A DNA stretch of 64,000 nt from an uncultured Rubripirellula sp. (GTDB lineage: Bacteria; Planctomycetota; Planctomycetia; Pirellulales; Pirellulaceae): contig CALJHC010000012.1 of the NCBI GenBank assembly GCA_938075415.1, forward strand, positions 62,001-126,000, written 5' to 3'. The notes under the pieces are model-generated. The model searched no databases and had not been told where the DNA came from. It saw nothing but the letters and a program-made list of their open reading frames with translations. Position numbers and translations under genes: made by a program. This document shows, in pieces, positions 19,941 through 28,800 of this stretch (position 1 is its first letter; each line of letters opens with the position of its first letter).

Positions 19941-21302
19941 ATGAATCAACCACGCAATCCGGCAAAGCCTGCATCCATGAAGAAACACGTTCGCACCCTG
20001 TTGATTTTGTCAGGCGCAATCATTGTCGTCGCTCTTGCTTATACCTATTTCAACATCAAAGCCGCGAGTGACAGGGTTGAATTCGAACGCCAAATCATCA
20101 TGGAACCCGAAGAAAACGTTGCATTCGATGACTCCCAATCCTTGACACGATCGGAGGACCAAAACGCCTTCACCTACATCTCAAAACTGGCCGATAAAAT
20201 CGATCAATTCGACCAAGACATCCTGCAGGTGGATTACCCGAAAACCGGCTACCGTCTCACAAAATCCCAGATAGAGAAACTAGGCGAAGCAGTGGATAGC
20301 CATAGCGACTTTTTTTCCAGCATGGAGCAAGCCAGCAGATGCTCTCATTTTCAGTCGGACTTCAATCCGGCCGATGGCTTCTCGGCCACGGTGCCACACC
20401 TACGGCATCTGCAGAGCCTCTGGCGTGGCATGTCTCGCAAAGCCGTGATCGAGGCCTATCGAGGGAATGCGGATGAAGGATTGCGATTATGCGGGGTCAT
20501 CTTGCAACTGACCAAGCTAACTGGCAATGAGCCATTGTTAATCAGCCAGCTAACCAGCGTGGCTGGGCAACGCGCCGCCATTGCAACGGCTCATCATGTC
20601 TTTCAAATCGCCAAAGCCTCGCCAGAGGCTTGTTCCAGATTCGACAAATTGCTGTCTGAAATTGACGTCTTTCACTCTCTAGAAAATGCAATCAAGGGAG
20701 AGCGATCCATGGGGATCATTCATTTTCAGCAATTAAGAGACGGAACACTGGACTCAACGACATACAGCGAAAGCATCTCGCCACCGAGTCTAGGTCGGAA
20801 CTGGCTTACCGAAGCCTACCTGAATGATGACGAGGCGGCGTACCTGAGGTCCATACGTCTTCAATTGGAGGTACTCCAAGAAACGAAACGAATACGTGAT
20901 GCGGCGACCCAGTCAGTCTTTGACGAAATCACCCAAAGCGACACTCGCTTCATCATCACCAAACTGATCCTCCCAAGTCTTTCTGCGGCCGCAGATGCTG
21001 CGGATCAACTCGAGGCTGAATCTCGCTGCCTGCGCATCTTGATGCAAATGCAGAGCACGGGCGAGGATGCGATTGAGAATCTGTCGCTAGCGGACGACAT
21101 CACAAACGACCCTTTCACCGGCGCTGACCTAAAGATTAGTCAGACCCCAGAGGGACTGGTTATTTATAGCGTCGGACAGAACCTGACTGATGATGGGGGA
21201 TCTGTGTTGCCAACCGAATCCGGTCGCCCTCTCGACGTTGGCTTTGGACCGCTCAAGGATCCAGCTTCGGACGATGGCTCGACTGAGCAACCTGCTCAGT
21301 GA
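19941..21302 (+). CDS. Membrane-anchored protein of unknown function
   Basis: 453 residues. One hydrophobic helix near the N-terminus (LLILSGAIIVVALAYTYF, residues about 20-37) after a basic start suggests a periplasm-facing anchored protein. The middle is helical with no recognised enzyme motif. The end carries DPFTGADLKISQTPEGLVIYSVGQNLTDDGG-type sequence, split here as a DPFTG turn, an IYSVGQN strand and a DDGG loop, which also closes many planctomycete hypothetical proteins and resembles the calcium-loop end of pseudopilin-like proteins. A short acidic tail follows. It is unpaired with neighbours. The call as a real gene is firm because of length, signal anchor and ending motif; function is unknown. 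Confidence 0.75.
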   Translation: MNQPRNPAKPASMKKHVRTLLILSGAIIVVALAYTYFNIKAASDRVEFERQIIMEPEENVAFDDSQSLTRSEDQNAFTYISKLADKIDQFDQDILQVDYPKTGYRLTKSQIEKLGEAVDSHSDFFSSMEQASRCSHFQSDFNPADGFSATVPHLRHLQSLWRGMSRKAVIEAYRGNADEGLRLCGVILQLTKLTGNEPLLISQLTSVAGQRAAIATAHHVFQIAKASPEACSRFDKLLSEIDVFHSLENAIKGERSMGIIHFQQLRDGTLDSTTYSESISPPSLGRNWLTEAYLNDDEAAYLRSIRLQLEVLQETKRIRDAATQSVFDEITQSDTRFIITKLILPSLSAAADAADQLEAESRCLRILMQMQSTGEDAIENLSLADDITNDPFTGADLKISQTPEGLVIYSVGQNLTDDGGSVLPTESGRPLDVGFGPLKDPASDDGSTEQPAQ

Positions 21303-21336
21303 GGCTGCGATGCGGCTAACAATGGGATGAGTCATC

Positions 21337-21368
21337 ATCCAGAAGATCCCTGATCCAGAAGATCCCTG
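21337..21368. repeat. Perfect 16-bp direct duplication
   Basis: ATCCAGAAGATCCCTG occurs twice back to back (21337-21352 and 21353-21368) in the short gap between two convergent genes. It is preceded by a small GGATGA/TCATCC stem. It looks like a recent tandem duplication. Confidence 0.85.
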
Positions 21369-21592
21369 ACGCACTGCCTGAATCGATGCTCTGCCAACGC
21401 TGCCCGATGTCGGTCATCAGCGGCTTTCACTCTGTATCTTCAGCACGTCGACCTCGGTGTTTCTGTAGACGCGTTGGCCTTCAATGGACAACCACCCAGA
21501 ACAAATTTGGAGCTCAGTAAAACCAACATCACTCGGGGAGACCAATCCCATTCGGCGAAAAGAAAGCTTCACCCCCGGGCCACCAGCTCATT

Positions 21593-22513
21593 TCACTGTT
21601 CCGCTCGCAACCAGTTTCTACTGAACTCGGGAACGAGCCCAAAAGGGACCTTCGGGGTTGCGCCCGATTCCGTGCAGACAAATTCTGCGAGCCGACATGC
21701 CCCATCTAACATACTCTCGGCATCCTCCTGAGCAAGAAGACCGCAGGTGATCCTTGCAGTGAAGGAGTCGCCGGCACCAACGGTGTCCTGAACTTCCACC
21801 ACTCGAGCTTTTGTTTTGAAAACCAAACCGTGATCGAACATCACTGCCCCTCGCTGCCCAAGAGTCAAGACAATCACGTCCAGTTCAAAACGAGCTGCTA
21901 GCTGACTTAATTTCGAATTCACGGAATTGCCAGTCAAGGAAAACAAATCAGAACAGACCTCAAGCTCGTCATCGTTCAACTTCAGTGTATTGGAAAGCTC
22001 GAGCGAACGTTGAATGACCGTTGACGAAACAAAAGGAGGCCGTAGATTGAGGTCTAGAACTCGAATGGCATCACTCTTTGTCGATCTCACAAACCGCTGG
22101 ATAACATCGCGAGATTCTGCCGCCCGCTGGCCCAGCGTTCCGAAACAGACAGCGTCACAGGCACCAGCAATCCGAAGGAGATCATCTTGCCAAAGGAGGT
22201 GGTCCCAAGCTTCATCCTCGCCAAATCGGTAACTGGCTTGACCATCCGACGATACGGTCACCCTGACCGAACCGGTTGGATAACCTGAATGACTCTGCAC
22301 TGACTCCAAGCTGATTTTCATAGCGGAAAGATGCTCTGTTGCCCTGGCACCAAGGTCATCAGCCCCCAGTGCTGTCAACAGATGCACCTCCGCTCCGAGT
22401 GCAGATGCGTGGTGCGCGTAATTGGCCGGTGCGCCGCCAAACTTGGCGCCGTCCGGAAACAGGTCCCAGAGAACTTCACCCAAAGCAGCGATTACTGGAC
22501 GCTCGCTCTTCAT
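21593..22513 (-). CDS. PfkB family carbohydrate kinase (fructokinase-like)
   Basis: 306 residues from the ATG at 22513, preferred over an upstream TTG at 22552 because AAGGGGA lies just ahead of it and the family core starts at once with VIAALGEVLWDLFPDG. PfkB signatures are present: the sugar-binding KFGGAPANYAHHASALGA, the VHLLTALGADDLG strand, VRVTVSSDGQASY, LDLNLRPPF, and the C-terminal DTVGAGDSFTARITCGLL in which the Asp of GAGD is the catalytic base and the glycines form the anion hole. The length is normal for the ribokinase/fructokinase branch. It phosphorylates a sugar, probably fructose, with ATP in the cytoplasm. It is monocistronic and points toward the gene at 19941. Confidence 0.87.
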   Translation of the reverse strand: MKSERPVIAALGEVLWDLFPDGAKFGGAPANYAHHASALGAEVHLLTALGADDLGARATEHLSAMKISLESVQSHSGYPTGSVRVTVSSDGQASYRFGEDEAWDHLLWQDDLLRIAGACDAVCFGTLGQRAAESRDVIQRFVRSTKSDAIRVLDLNLRPPFVSSTVIQRSLELSNTLKLNDDELEVCSDLFSLTGNSVNSKLSQLAARFELDVIVLTLGQRGAVMFDHGLVFKTKARVVEVQDTVGAGDSFTARITCGLLAQEDAESMLDGACRLAEFVCTESGATPKVPFGLVPEFSRNWLRAEQ

Positions 22514-22908
22514 GAGTCCCCTTACTTTCCCGTTAAAAAACAACAGTTCCAAGGACCCGATTTTACACAGACAGGTCCTGGAAAAATCAACTCACCCGGT
22601 TCACGCCCCATCCAAATGCTATCGAATTCTTCGTCCTGCCGGGATACCACAATCCTCAGGATACCAATCCAAATTAGGAAACATGGACCCTCAACGAGTC
22701 TTTATCCAGTGGAATTTGTCGATCATATTTTCTATTGACGCTCAGACTCAAAACCTCCTAGCATCACGAGGCGATGGTCACGCATGCGCACCGGACACGC
22801 ACCATTCCCATCATGTGGTTGTCAACGGGTTAATCTGAACCGCAGTCGACCCCAGTTATCCCAAATTGGGGTGATCAACCTCCAATCCAAGCATTCCCTA
22901 AATCCCGC
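22514..22908. other. Intergenic region between divergent genes
   Basis: 395 bp between the sugar kinase (-) and the lipoprotein (+). It has a small stem ACCCCA/TGGGGT just before the plus-strand gene and nothing else notable. Confidence 0.45.
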
Positions 22909-23859
22909 ATGACGAATCGCAAACGACTCGCCTCGTCACGAATTCAATCGACCATCAAAGCGAGTTCCGTGATGTTCTCTTACGGGAACAAGACGACCAA
23001 CACGACATGTTTTGTTGTGTTTCTGCTGCTCATGCCTGGATGCGTTCCATGGAACAAGACTTCTCTAAATACGAGTCAAACTGCCAACCAATTTGTTACC
23101 CAACAAGACTCACGCAGCCGTCTGATGCTGGAAATTGAGTTTGTGAATACTTCCACTGCCTTCGTTGAGCAAGTTGATTTTGATTCACTTTGGAACGACG
23201 TTGATGAAACACTGATTGGATCAGACAAACGCCAGATGCTGCTCAATAATGGCCTACGAGTCGGCAAGATCAATCAGATGGATCTCTTTCGGGAAAAAAT
23301 CCAGAGCTCAATCACCGAAACAAATGTGGTTGATGAATTCCTCAGCCAGGCAGCGGTCGCCAGTGAGATTTCCCACGGCACACAATCCGTTCCACTTCGG
23401 CTGGGTAAACGGACGGAGTTCCCACTTCGGCAACCTTTTGAAGGTAGTCATGTCGCACTCGTCAGAGCCGGCGATGAAACGATTGGCAGGACACTTGCCA
23501 ACGCGCAGTACTTCCTAGCTTTGACCGCCACTGAATCAGAAAATCCAAGGCAAATTCGCCTTGCAATCCAACCCGAAGTCCAGTTTGGATCCGCCAAACA
23601 AAAATGGGTCAGCAGTGATAGCGCCATTCGGATCGACACCCGCCGCGAAACATGGGCTCTCGATATGCTCAACTTGACATTGGACCTGCAAACCGGAGAC
23701 ACAATCGCATTAGCCGCGGATCACCCGAGACGAGGTATCGCGCCCAAGATGCTATCTGGCAAGGGCGAAGACCAGAGCGAACAGGAGCTGATCATCTTGA
23801 TTCACGTCAAACATGTTCCACTGCCCTCTGATCAGCTTGTCGCCAACGCCCTACGGTGA
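22909..23859 (+). CDS. Putative lipoprotein of unknown function
   Basis: 316 residues from the ATG at 22909. A hydrophobic stretch TCFVVFLLLMPGC ends in a lipobox-like LMPGC with the cysteine near residue 45; an in-frame ATG at 22972 would give a signal peptide of normal length, so that may be the true start. The mature part begins with a polar NTSQTANQFVTQQDS linker and then has beta-rich sequence with RLMLEIEFVNTSTAFVEQV, APKMLSGKGEDQ and a final LIILIHVKHVPL. No enzyme motif was recognised. Similar mid-size lipoproteins with a closing strand like this occur in planctomycetes. It lies alone between convergent and divergent neighbours. The lipoprotein assignment is an inference from the lipobox. 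Confidence 0.7.
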   Translation: MTNRKRLASSRIQSTIKASSVMFSYGNKTTNTTCFVVFLLLMPGCVPWNKTSLNTSQTANQFVTQQDSRSRLMLEIEFVNTSTAFVEQVDFDSLWNDVDETLIGSDKRQMLLNNGLRVGKINQMDLFREKIQSSITETNVVDEFLSQAAVASEISHGTQSVPLRLGKRTEFPLRQPFEGSHVALVRAGDETIGRTLANAQYFLALTATESENPRQIRLAIQPEVQFGSAKQKWVSSDSAIRIDTRRETWALDMLNLTLDLQTGDTIALAADHPRRGIAPKMLSGKGEDQSEQELIILIHVKHVPLPSDQLVANALR

Positions 23860-24353
23860 ATCCCCTCTCTCGCCATGATTATCGGCACTCCCCCAAAGCT
23901 TCGCCGTCTTCTCTGATGAGCTGGCAACTGCAGTTCAACACGAACCCACTACACTTCAAACCTTAGGGTCCGAAAGTCTCTAGCGAGGTTGCACCCCGCC
24001 ATCGAAACAGGACTGTTAGCCCAAACCACTTTGAGGGCAGCGAAAACCGCCTTCATTCGTGACACACTGCTTGGATCACCATCGATTGGACCTGCTCTCG
24101 AGCATGAAAAAGAGTGCCATCAAATCCCGTCATGAGCAAAATTCAGATGCGCCACCCAGCATCAGCTTGCACCACCGAACTGCCGCCCAGTGTTTGAACC
24201 ACCGTTCGCGAGAGTTAAGCAATGAGATCGGAATCGCCCGAAATCATCATGCTAATGGCATGAAATCGCAGCAAAACAAACTTGGCAATCTTGCACTGCC
24301 ATCCTACCGAGCCACAATCAAGCGTTGACTGGCATTGGCAACAACCTGATCTC
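23860..24353. other. Intergenic region between convergent genes
   Basis: 494 bp between the lipoprotein stop and the uvrC stop. It contains an 89-codon plus-strand frame with no features. No terminator or repeat was recognised. Confidence 0.5.
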
Positions 24354-25862
24354 TTATCGATCAAACGTTGATTTTGATCTAAGTAAATGGTGATAGTGCT
24401 GTGCAAATCGGTGAGACTCATCACGCACGTATTGCAGCAGACGCAACGCAAACGAACTGCGACTGAGAACGAGCGGTTCAGATTGACCTGGACGATAGAC
24501 TTCCTCTTCTCGCTTGGCTAACGAGATGACTGTCGGTGGATCAATCTGCTGATCACGAAACGCAGCCATGGCTGAATTAAGTTGACCTTTTCCGCCATCA
24601 ATCAACAAGAGATCGGGAAACGATTCGCTGTTGTCACTCAGTCGCCTAAAACGACGAGACACGACTTCATAGATACTGCGAAAATCATCAACACCATCAA
24701 CGTCCTGTATTCGAAACCTTCGATAGCCAGGCTTGAACGGTAATCCGTCAATAAATTGCACCAAGCTGGCAACCGTCTCACCGCCGCCGAGGTGGGCAAT
24801 ATCAACCCCCTCAATCACTCGGGGCACCTCCTTCAAACCTAGCACCTGCCGAAGCCCGGCTAACCCTTTATTGGGATCAATGTAAAACACCTCCGGTTGT
24901 GCGTGCGTTTCGAGATCACCTCTTTCCTCAAGTCGGTCCAGCATCTTGATTTCATCCCGCAAAACCGCAGCCCGCTCAAAGTCCAACGACTTGCTGCACG
25001 CTTGCATCTCTCGACGCATTTCATCGAGCAAACGCTTTTTGCCACCATCCAAGAATGTCTGCAAACGCCGAATATCCCTTCGGTAATCTTCCTTGGATAT
25101 ACGCTGATTACACGGAGCGGTGCACTGCTGAATACTGGCAAGTAAACAAGGGCGGAACCACTTCCAACGTTCATCACCCTCTGAGATGTCCAGCGTGCAG
25201 GTGCGAAATTTGAAAATCCGCTGCATCACCTGAATGGCACCCCGCAATGCACCAGCGCTCGTGAAGGGGCCGTATAGCTTCACGCCCTTTTCCTTGGGCT
25301 CGCGAGTCAATTCAACCCGCGGAAATTCTTCGCGTGTGGTAATCATCAAATAGGGAAAGCTCTTGTCGTCCTTGAGTTCTTTGTTGAACTTTGGCTGGAT
25401 GTCCTTGATCAACCGTGATTCCATCAACAAAGCATCCACCTCACTCTCGGACTCGAGGAAGTCTGCATCAGCGATTTCACCAACCCAATTTGCTGTCCGA
25501 GAATCCTCGGCGGCAGCCTTCAAAAAATAGCTACCGGCGCGGTTGCGAAGGTTCTTGGCCTTGCCGACATAGATCACTCGGCCCGCAACGTCCTTCATCA
25601 AATAGACACCGGGACTTTGGGGGAATTTTCGGACTTTGTCCGCGGCGTATTCAAACCCATGGTCTGAATCAGCATTCTGATCACCCTCGGTGAATTGAGC
25701 CACCGATTCACCGTCATCAGACCCGGCAATTTCGCCGGCCTTCTCTGGTTTGCAATGGATATCCCCTTTCGGCCCAATTCTGTCAGCATCCGCACCTGCT
25801 TCCCCCGGTTTCAGGTGGCTCGTTGTTTGCGATGGTTCATCCGGAAGCTGATCGTCAGTCAA
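24354..25862 (-). CDS. uvrC: Excinuclease ABC subunit C, short form without C-terminal HhH
   Basis: UvrC makes the two incisions around a DNA lesion in nucleotide excision repair with UvrA and UvrB. The GIY-YIG nuclease domain starts near residue 80 (FPQSPGVYLMKD ... VIYVGKAKNLRNR). A Cys-rich stretch (CLLASIQQCTAPCNQR) follows, then the UVR helix that binds UvrB (LDFERAAVLRDEIKML). The RNase H-like domain for the 5' cut has VDIAH, LLIDGGKGQL and DESHRFA. The chain ends right after HHLLRSKSTFDR, so the C-terminal helix-hairpin-helix pair of classical UvrC (about 600 residues) is absent, and no HhH frame follows. The start is uncertain: TTG at 25862 adds an 80-residue acidic polar leader, and a GTG at 25703 would remove most of it. 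Confidence 0.9.
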   Translation of the reverse strand: MTDDQLPDEPSQTTSHLKPGEAGADADRIGPKGDIHCKPEKAGEIAGSDDGESVAQFTEGDQNADSDHGFEYAADKVRKFPQSPGVYLMKDVAGRVIYVGKAKNLRNRAGSYFLKAAAEDSRTANWVGEIADADFLESESEVDALLMESRLIKDIQPKFNKELKDDKSFPYLMITTREEFPRVELTREPKEKGVKLYGPFTSAGALRGAIQVMQRIFKFRTCTLDISEGDERWKWFRPCLLASIQQCTAPCNQRISKEDYRRDIRRLQTFLDGGKKRLLDEMRREMQACSKSLDFERAAVLRDEIKMLDRLEERGDLETHAQPEVFYIDPNKGLAGLRQVLGLKEVPRVIEGVDIAHLGGGETVASLVQFIDGLPFKPGYRRFRIQDVDGVDDFRSIYEVVSRRFRRLSDNSESFPDLLLIDGGKGQLNSAMAAFRDQQIDPPTVISLAKREEEVYRPGQSEPLVLSRSSFALRLLQYVRDESHRFAQHYHHLLRSKSTFDR

Positions 25863-26620
25863 GGTTTAGTTCTCGCATCTAATTCGGAAGAAAGGGCGGG
25901 TGATGGGTGCGGCTGGGAACCATCTGCATCAAACAACTCAACTCGCGACCTGCTCCCATCAACAATCAGCTAAACCGTCTGCGATAGAAGGGTCGTATTG
26001 GGACCATGAAGGGCTGTGATCGAACCTGTGATCAGAACAGGCCAATCCAAAGGAACAGCATCTTGCGGGCCAATAGATTATCACACTCCGTCTAGATGCG
26101 GCATGCATCAGAAAATTCAATCTCAAGACACCGTCTCCAGCTTTCTAATATGATTGTCACTCATTAACCGCCCACATGTTTTCCCCAGACTCCTCTAAAA
26201 GATGCTCGCGTTCAGAGAACAGGTACGGGACGACAGAAGGATTAGTTTTGAGTGCATGAAGAAGTTCGTTGCGTGCCCTGCAACGCCGACAGAGAATCTG
26301 ACCTAATCACAAGCACCGAGCTACCTTCTTAACCAGAACCCAAGTTGAAATATCATCATGGTTCCTCTCAGGGATTCACTCCGGTCAAGAATGGAGCTCG
26401 GCCTGATTTTATTTTTCTACTGACAATCCTCGACAACTTTTCATCACAACACCTTTATGCAAACGCCACATCCTCTGGAATCTGCAACCGCAAGATAGAG
26501 GTTGCGATGCAACGATTCGTAGAGCACAGTATCATCGCGGTAAGAAAACGACTGTGGACTCGACAGTTCAACGTCCGGCAATAATCCAAAGACCTGCCTG
26601 AATTCAAAACGAATCCGTGA
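25863..26620. other. Intergenic region between divergent genes
   Basis: 758 bp between uvrC (-) and the acetyltransferase (+). Only one 79-codon frame without features lies here. No repeat, RNA gene or convincing promoter was seen. Confidence 0.5.
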
Positions 26621-27865
26621 ATGACACCATTACTTGAATGTCACATCATCTCCGGTGATGCACTTCTGAAGTGCCTACCACAGTTCACCGCTGACCTCAG
26701 CCTTGCGCGCACCCTGGTTCTCACCGATCAGATTCAAAATTCGCCAGACACCGTGCTCGCGTTTGCGGTAGACGAAAAATCAAGTCGCAGCGAATCACTG
26801 GCACTCGCGGTGATTGGTTTACCTACCCCAATCACCGCCACATCGATGGCCGGCACGGGGAAAACATTGGATGCAGAGGTTTCCTTCCACAGTGCCCCGG
26901 TGACACCAGCGGTGGTCTTCCACGTTTCCTTCCGTAACGAGTCCCGTTCTTCAACTACTGACCAACCACAAGCGTCTTGCATCGCAGAATGCCTCTGGGA
27001 TGAAATTGAAAAAGAGATGCAGATGCGACACATCGAGTGCTTGCAATGGTTTCTAGAACCTTTCGAGACGGGAACCCTTGAGAATCCGCAGCAATTTTCA
27101 GCGGCTAAGGAACAGAGCGAACTTGTCTCCGAACCGTGGGTAAAACACTTCCGTTTTCAATTTTTGGCGAACCTTCAACATTTTGACATCTTGTTATCCT
27201 CTGCCAAGGAATCAGCAAGCCACAACAACATCCACGTACCGGACGACACGTGCGACACAGCCGACTCGAATCCAAACAATCGCTGTGATCTAAACGTTCG
27301 CGTCAGTGATTCCCAACTGATTTCGGAATCGCCCAACACGCCGTCTGCCCTCACCTTTGAGCCTTTGGATTGGAAATCGCCAACATGCCTTCGAGATTTT
27401 GCTGAACTGGTAAAGAGCACCTATGAGGATACCTTGGACTGCCCAAAATTCGGTAGCGAGCAATCGGCTGAGAAAACACTCTCGTCGTACCAAAAAAACG
27501 GCACATTCAATCAGAACGAATGGTACACGGTTCGACAAATCGACTCTGATCTCCCCATCGGGTGCCTGATCTTGGGCAGCATCTTCTCAACGAACCAACG
27601 CATCTCGACCGACCCTAGCCATGATGGTGATGGAATCACCGAACTGGTCTACATGGGGCTTAAAAAAGGTTTTCGTGGAAAAGGGTTTGGTAAATACCTT
27701 CTTGCCTTTGCCAACCGTCAAGCCTCTCGCCAATCGCACGGTCGAATGATTGTTGCGGTTGACCAACAAAACAGGCCAGCGACCCAACTCTATTCTAAGT
27801 CAGGGATGCGCTGTGTCTTTCGAGAAAGTGTCTGGACAAGATCCATTGATCCCCCAACAGGGTAG
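26621..27865 (+). CDS. GNAT family N-acetyltransferase with long N-terminal region
   Basis: 414 residues. The C-terminal part (about 245-405) is a GNAT domain: DFAELVKSTYEDTLD at the start, a strand GCLILGSIF, then ELVYMGLKKGFRGKGFGKYLL, in which RGKGFGK is the acetyl-CoA pyrophosphate loop (Q/R-x-x-G-x-G/A), and VAVDQQNRPATQLYSKSGM, the usual last helix and strand. The N-terminal 200 residues are helical and strand-mixed with ECLWDEIEKEMQMRHIECLQWFLEP and a short polar linker after; they may be a second, decayed GNAT fold as in mycothiol synthase-like proteins, but no acetyl-CoA loop is left there. The acceptor is unknown. It is followed at 0.9 kb by dnaA on the same strand with no sign of co-transcription. 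Confidence 0.78.
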   Translation: MTPLLECHIISGDALLKCLPQFTADLSLARTLVLTDQIQNSPDTVLAFAVDEKSSRSESLALAVIGLPTPITATSMAGTGKTLDAEVSFHSAPVTPAVVFHVSFRNESRSSTTDQPQASCIAECLWDEIEKEMQMRHIECLQWFLEPFETGTLENPQQFSAAKEQSELVSEPWVKHFRFQFLANLQHFDILLSSAKESASHNNIHVPDDTCDTADSNPNNRCDLNVRVSDSQLISESPNTPSALTFEPLDWKSPTCLRDFAELVKSTYEDTLDCPKFGSEQSAEKTLSSYQKNGTFNQNEWYTVRQIDSDLPIGCLILGSIFSTNQRISTDPSHDGDGITELVYMGLKKGFRGKGFGKYLLAFANRQASRQSHGRMIVAVDQQNRPATQLYSKSGMRCVFRESVWTRSIDPPTG

Positions 27866-28800
27866 TGGACTTATTTCCAGTCGATCAATTTTCTTCAGCA
27901 ACCCGCCGCTGTGCGCGTTTAGACGTGAATTAACTTTCCTGAGATCAACACAGAGAATCTTCCTGTAGCAAAGTTTGCCCAAAACTCAGTTCCGTTCCGG
28001 ACCACACGTTTGGTTGCCCTACCAACACCTCCAAATCACTTTGTGTTTTGCACTCCAACCGTTCACGCACTCAATCCAGACTTCTTGAAACCTTCGCTTT
28101 GACGAGTCGGCAACGAGATCCGGGGTTCTATCTGTCGGATGCTCCTAGCGAACCTAAACTTCACCCCATCATCCCAAGCACACGATTCAACCTAACTTCC
28201 TACTACATCCGTTAGAAACTTCTCCCCTTACGCCAGACTGGCAAAGTCAAACGCTCTGCGAAGGCCCCGAAATACCTATTTGCCATTTTAAGAAAATCTA
28301 AATCTTCCAACGGTTCCGTGACGCGATGAAAAGTAAAGCGTCTTTAAAAATCCGGGGAGTGAAATCTAGACCGTTATTTATTAGGTTTTCATTGAATCTT
28401 ATTTTAGTTGTCCCTCATTCCCAACAGCTTATCCACGAAGTGTTAGAATCAGCGTTCCCACAAGTCGCTCTTTTTGTTTCATCTGGTCAGCCCTGAAAAC
28501 CGGCTTTTTCGTGCCAGTTTCAGGTGCGACAAAAAAAGCCTTGCGGAAACTTGCTCAGGAACCCGCTACCTCGTTTGACTTGATTGCTAGCATGTCTAGA
28601 ATCTTCCAAATCACCCACGCGAACGATTCTCGTGATGGGAGAAATCAAAAGCGTGAGGGGGCACATTGGCGGATTTGGAAGTGGGCCACGAGCAGGTGGT
28701 CCAGCTGTGATTCGCCATCTCTTTCTCGCACTCGTCTTTGGCTCAGCTTGCTTTGTCAAGCAGGACCGCGTCTTATCAATCGACCTGTCGCGAAACATCC
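27866..28800. other. AT-richer region upstream of dnaA
   Basis: 935 bp before dnaA. The part 28270-28420 is clearly richer in A and T than the surroundings (TTTTAAGAAAATCTAAATC, TTATTTATTAGG). It is followed by one near-consensus DnaA box (28429-28437) and by two overlapping hairpin options at 28492-28540. Open frames of about 90-110 codons overlap the dnaA start region but look non-coding. This is the best place in the window for dnaA regulation and a possible origin component. Confidence 0.5.
28429..28437 (+). promoter_or_regulatory. Candidate DnaA box
   Basis: TTATCCACG differs from the consensus TTATCCACA in the last base only. It lies 0.37 kb ahead of dnaA, directly after an AT-rich stretch. 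A single box suits autoregulation of dnaA more than an origin, which normally has several. Confidence 0.4.
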
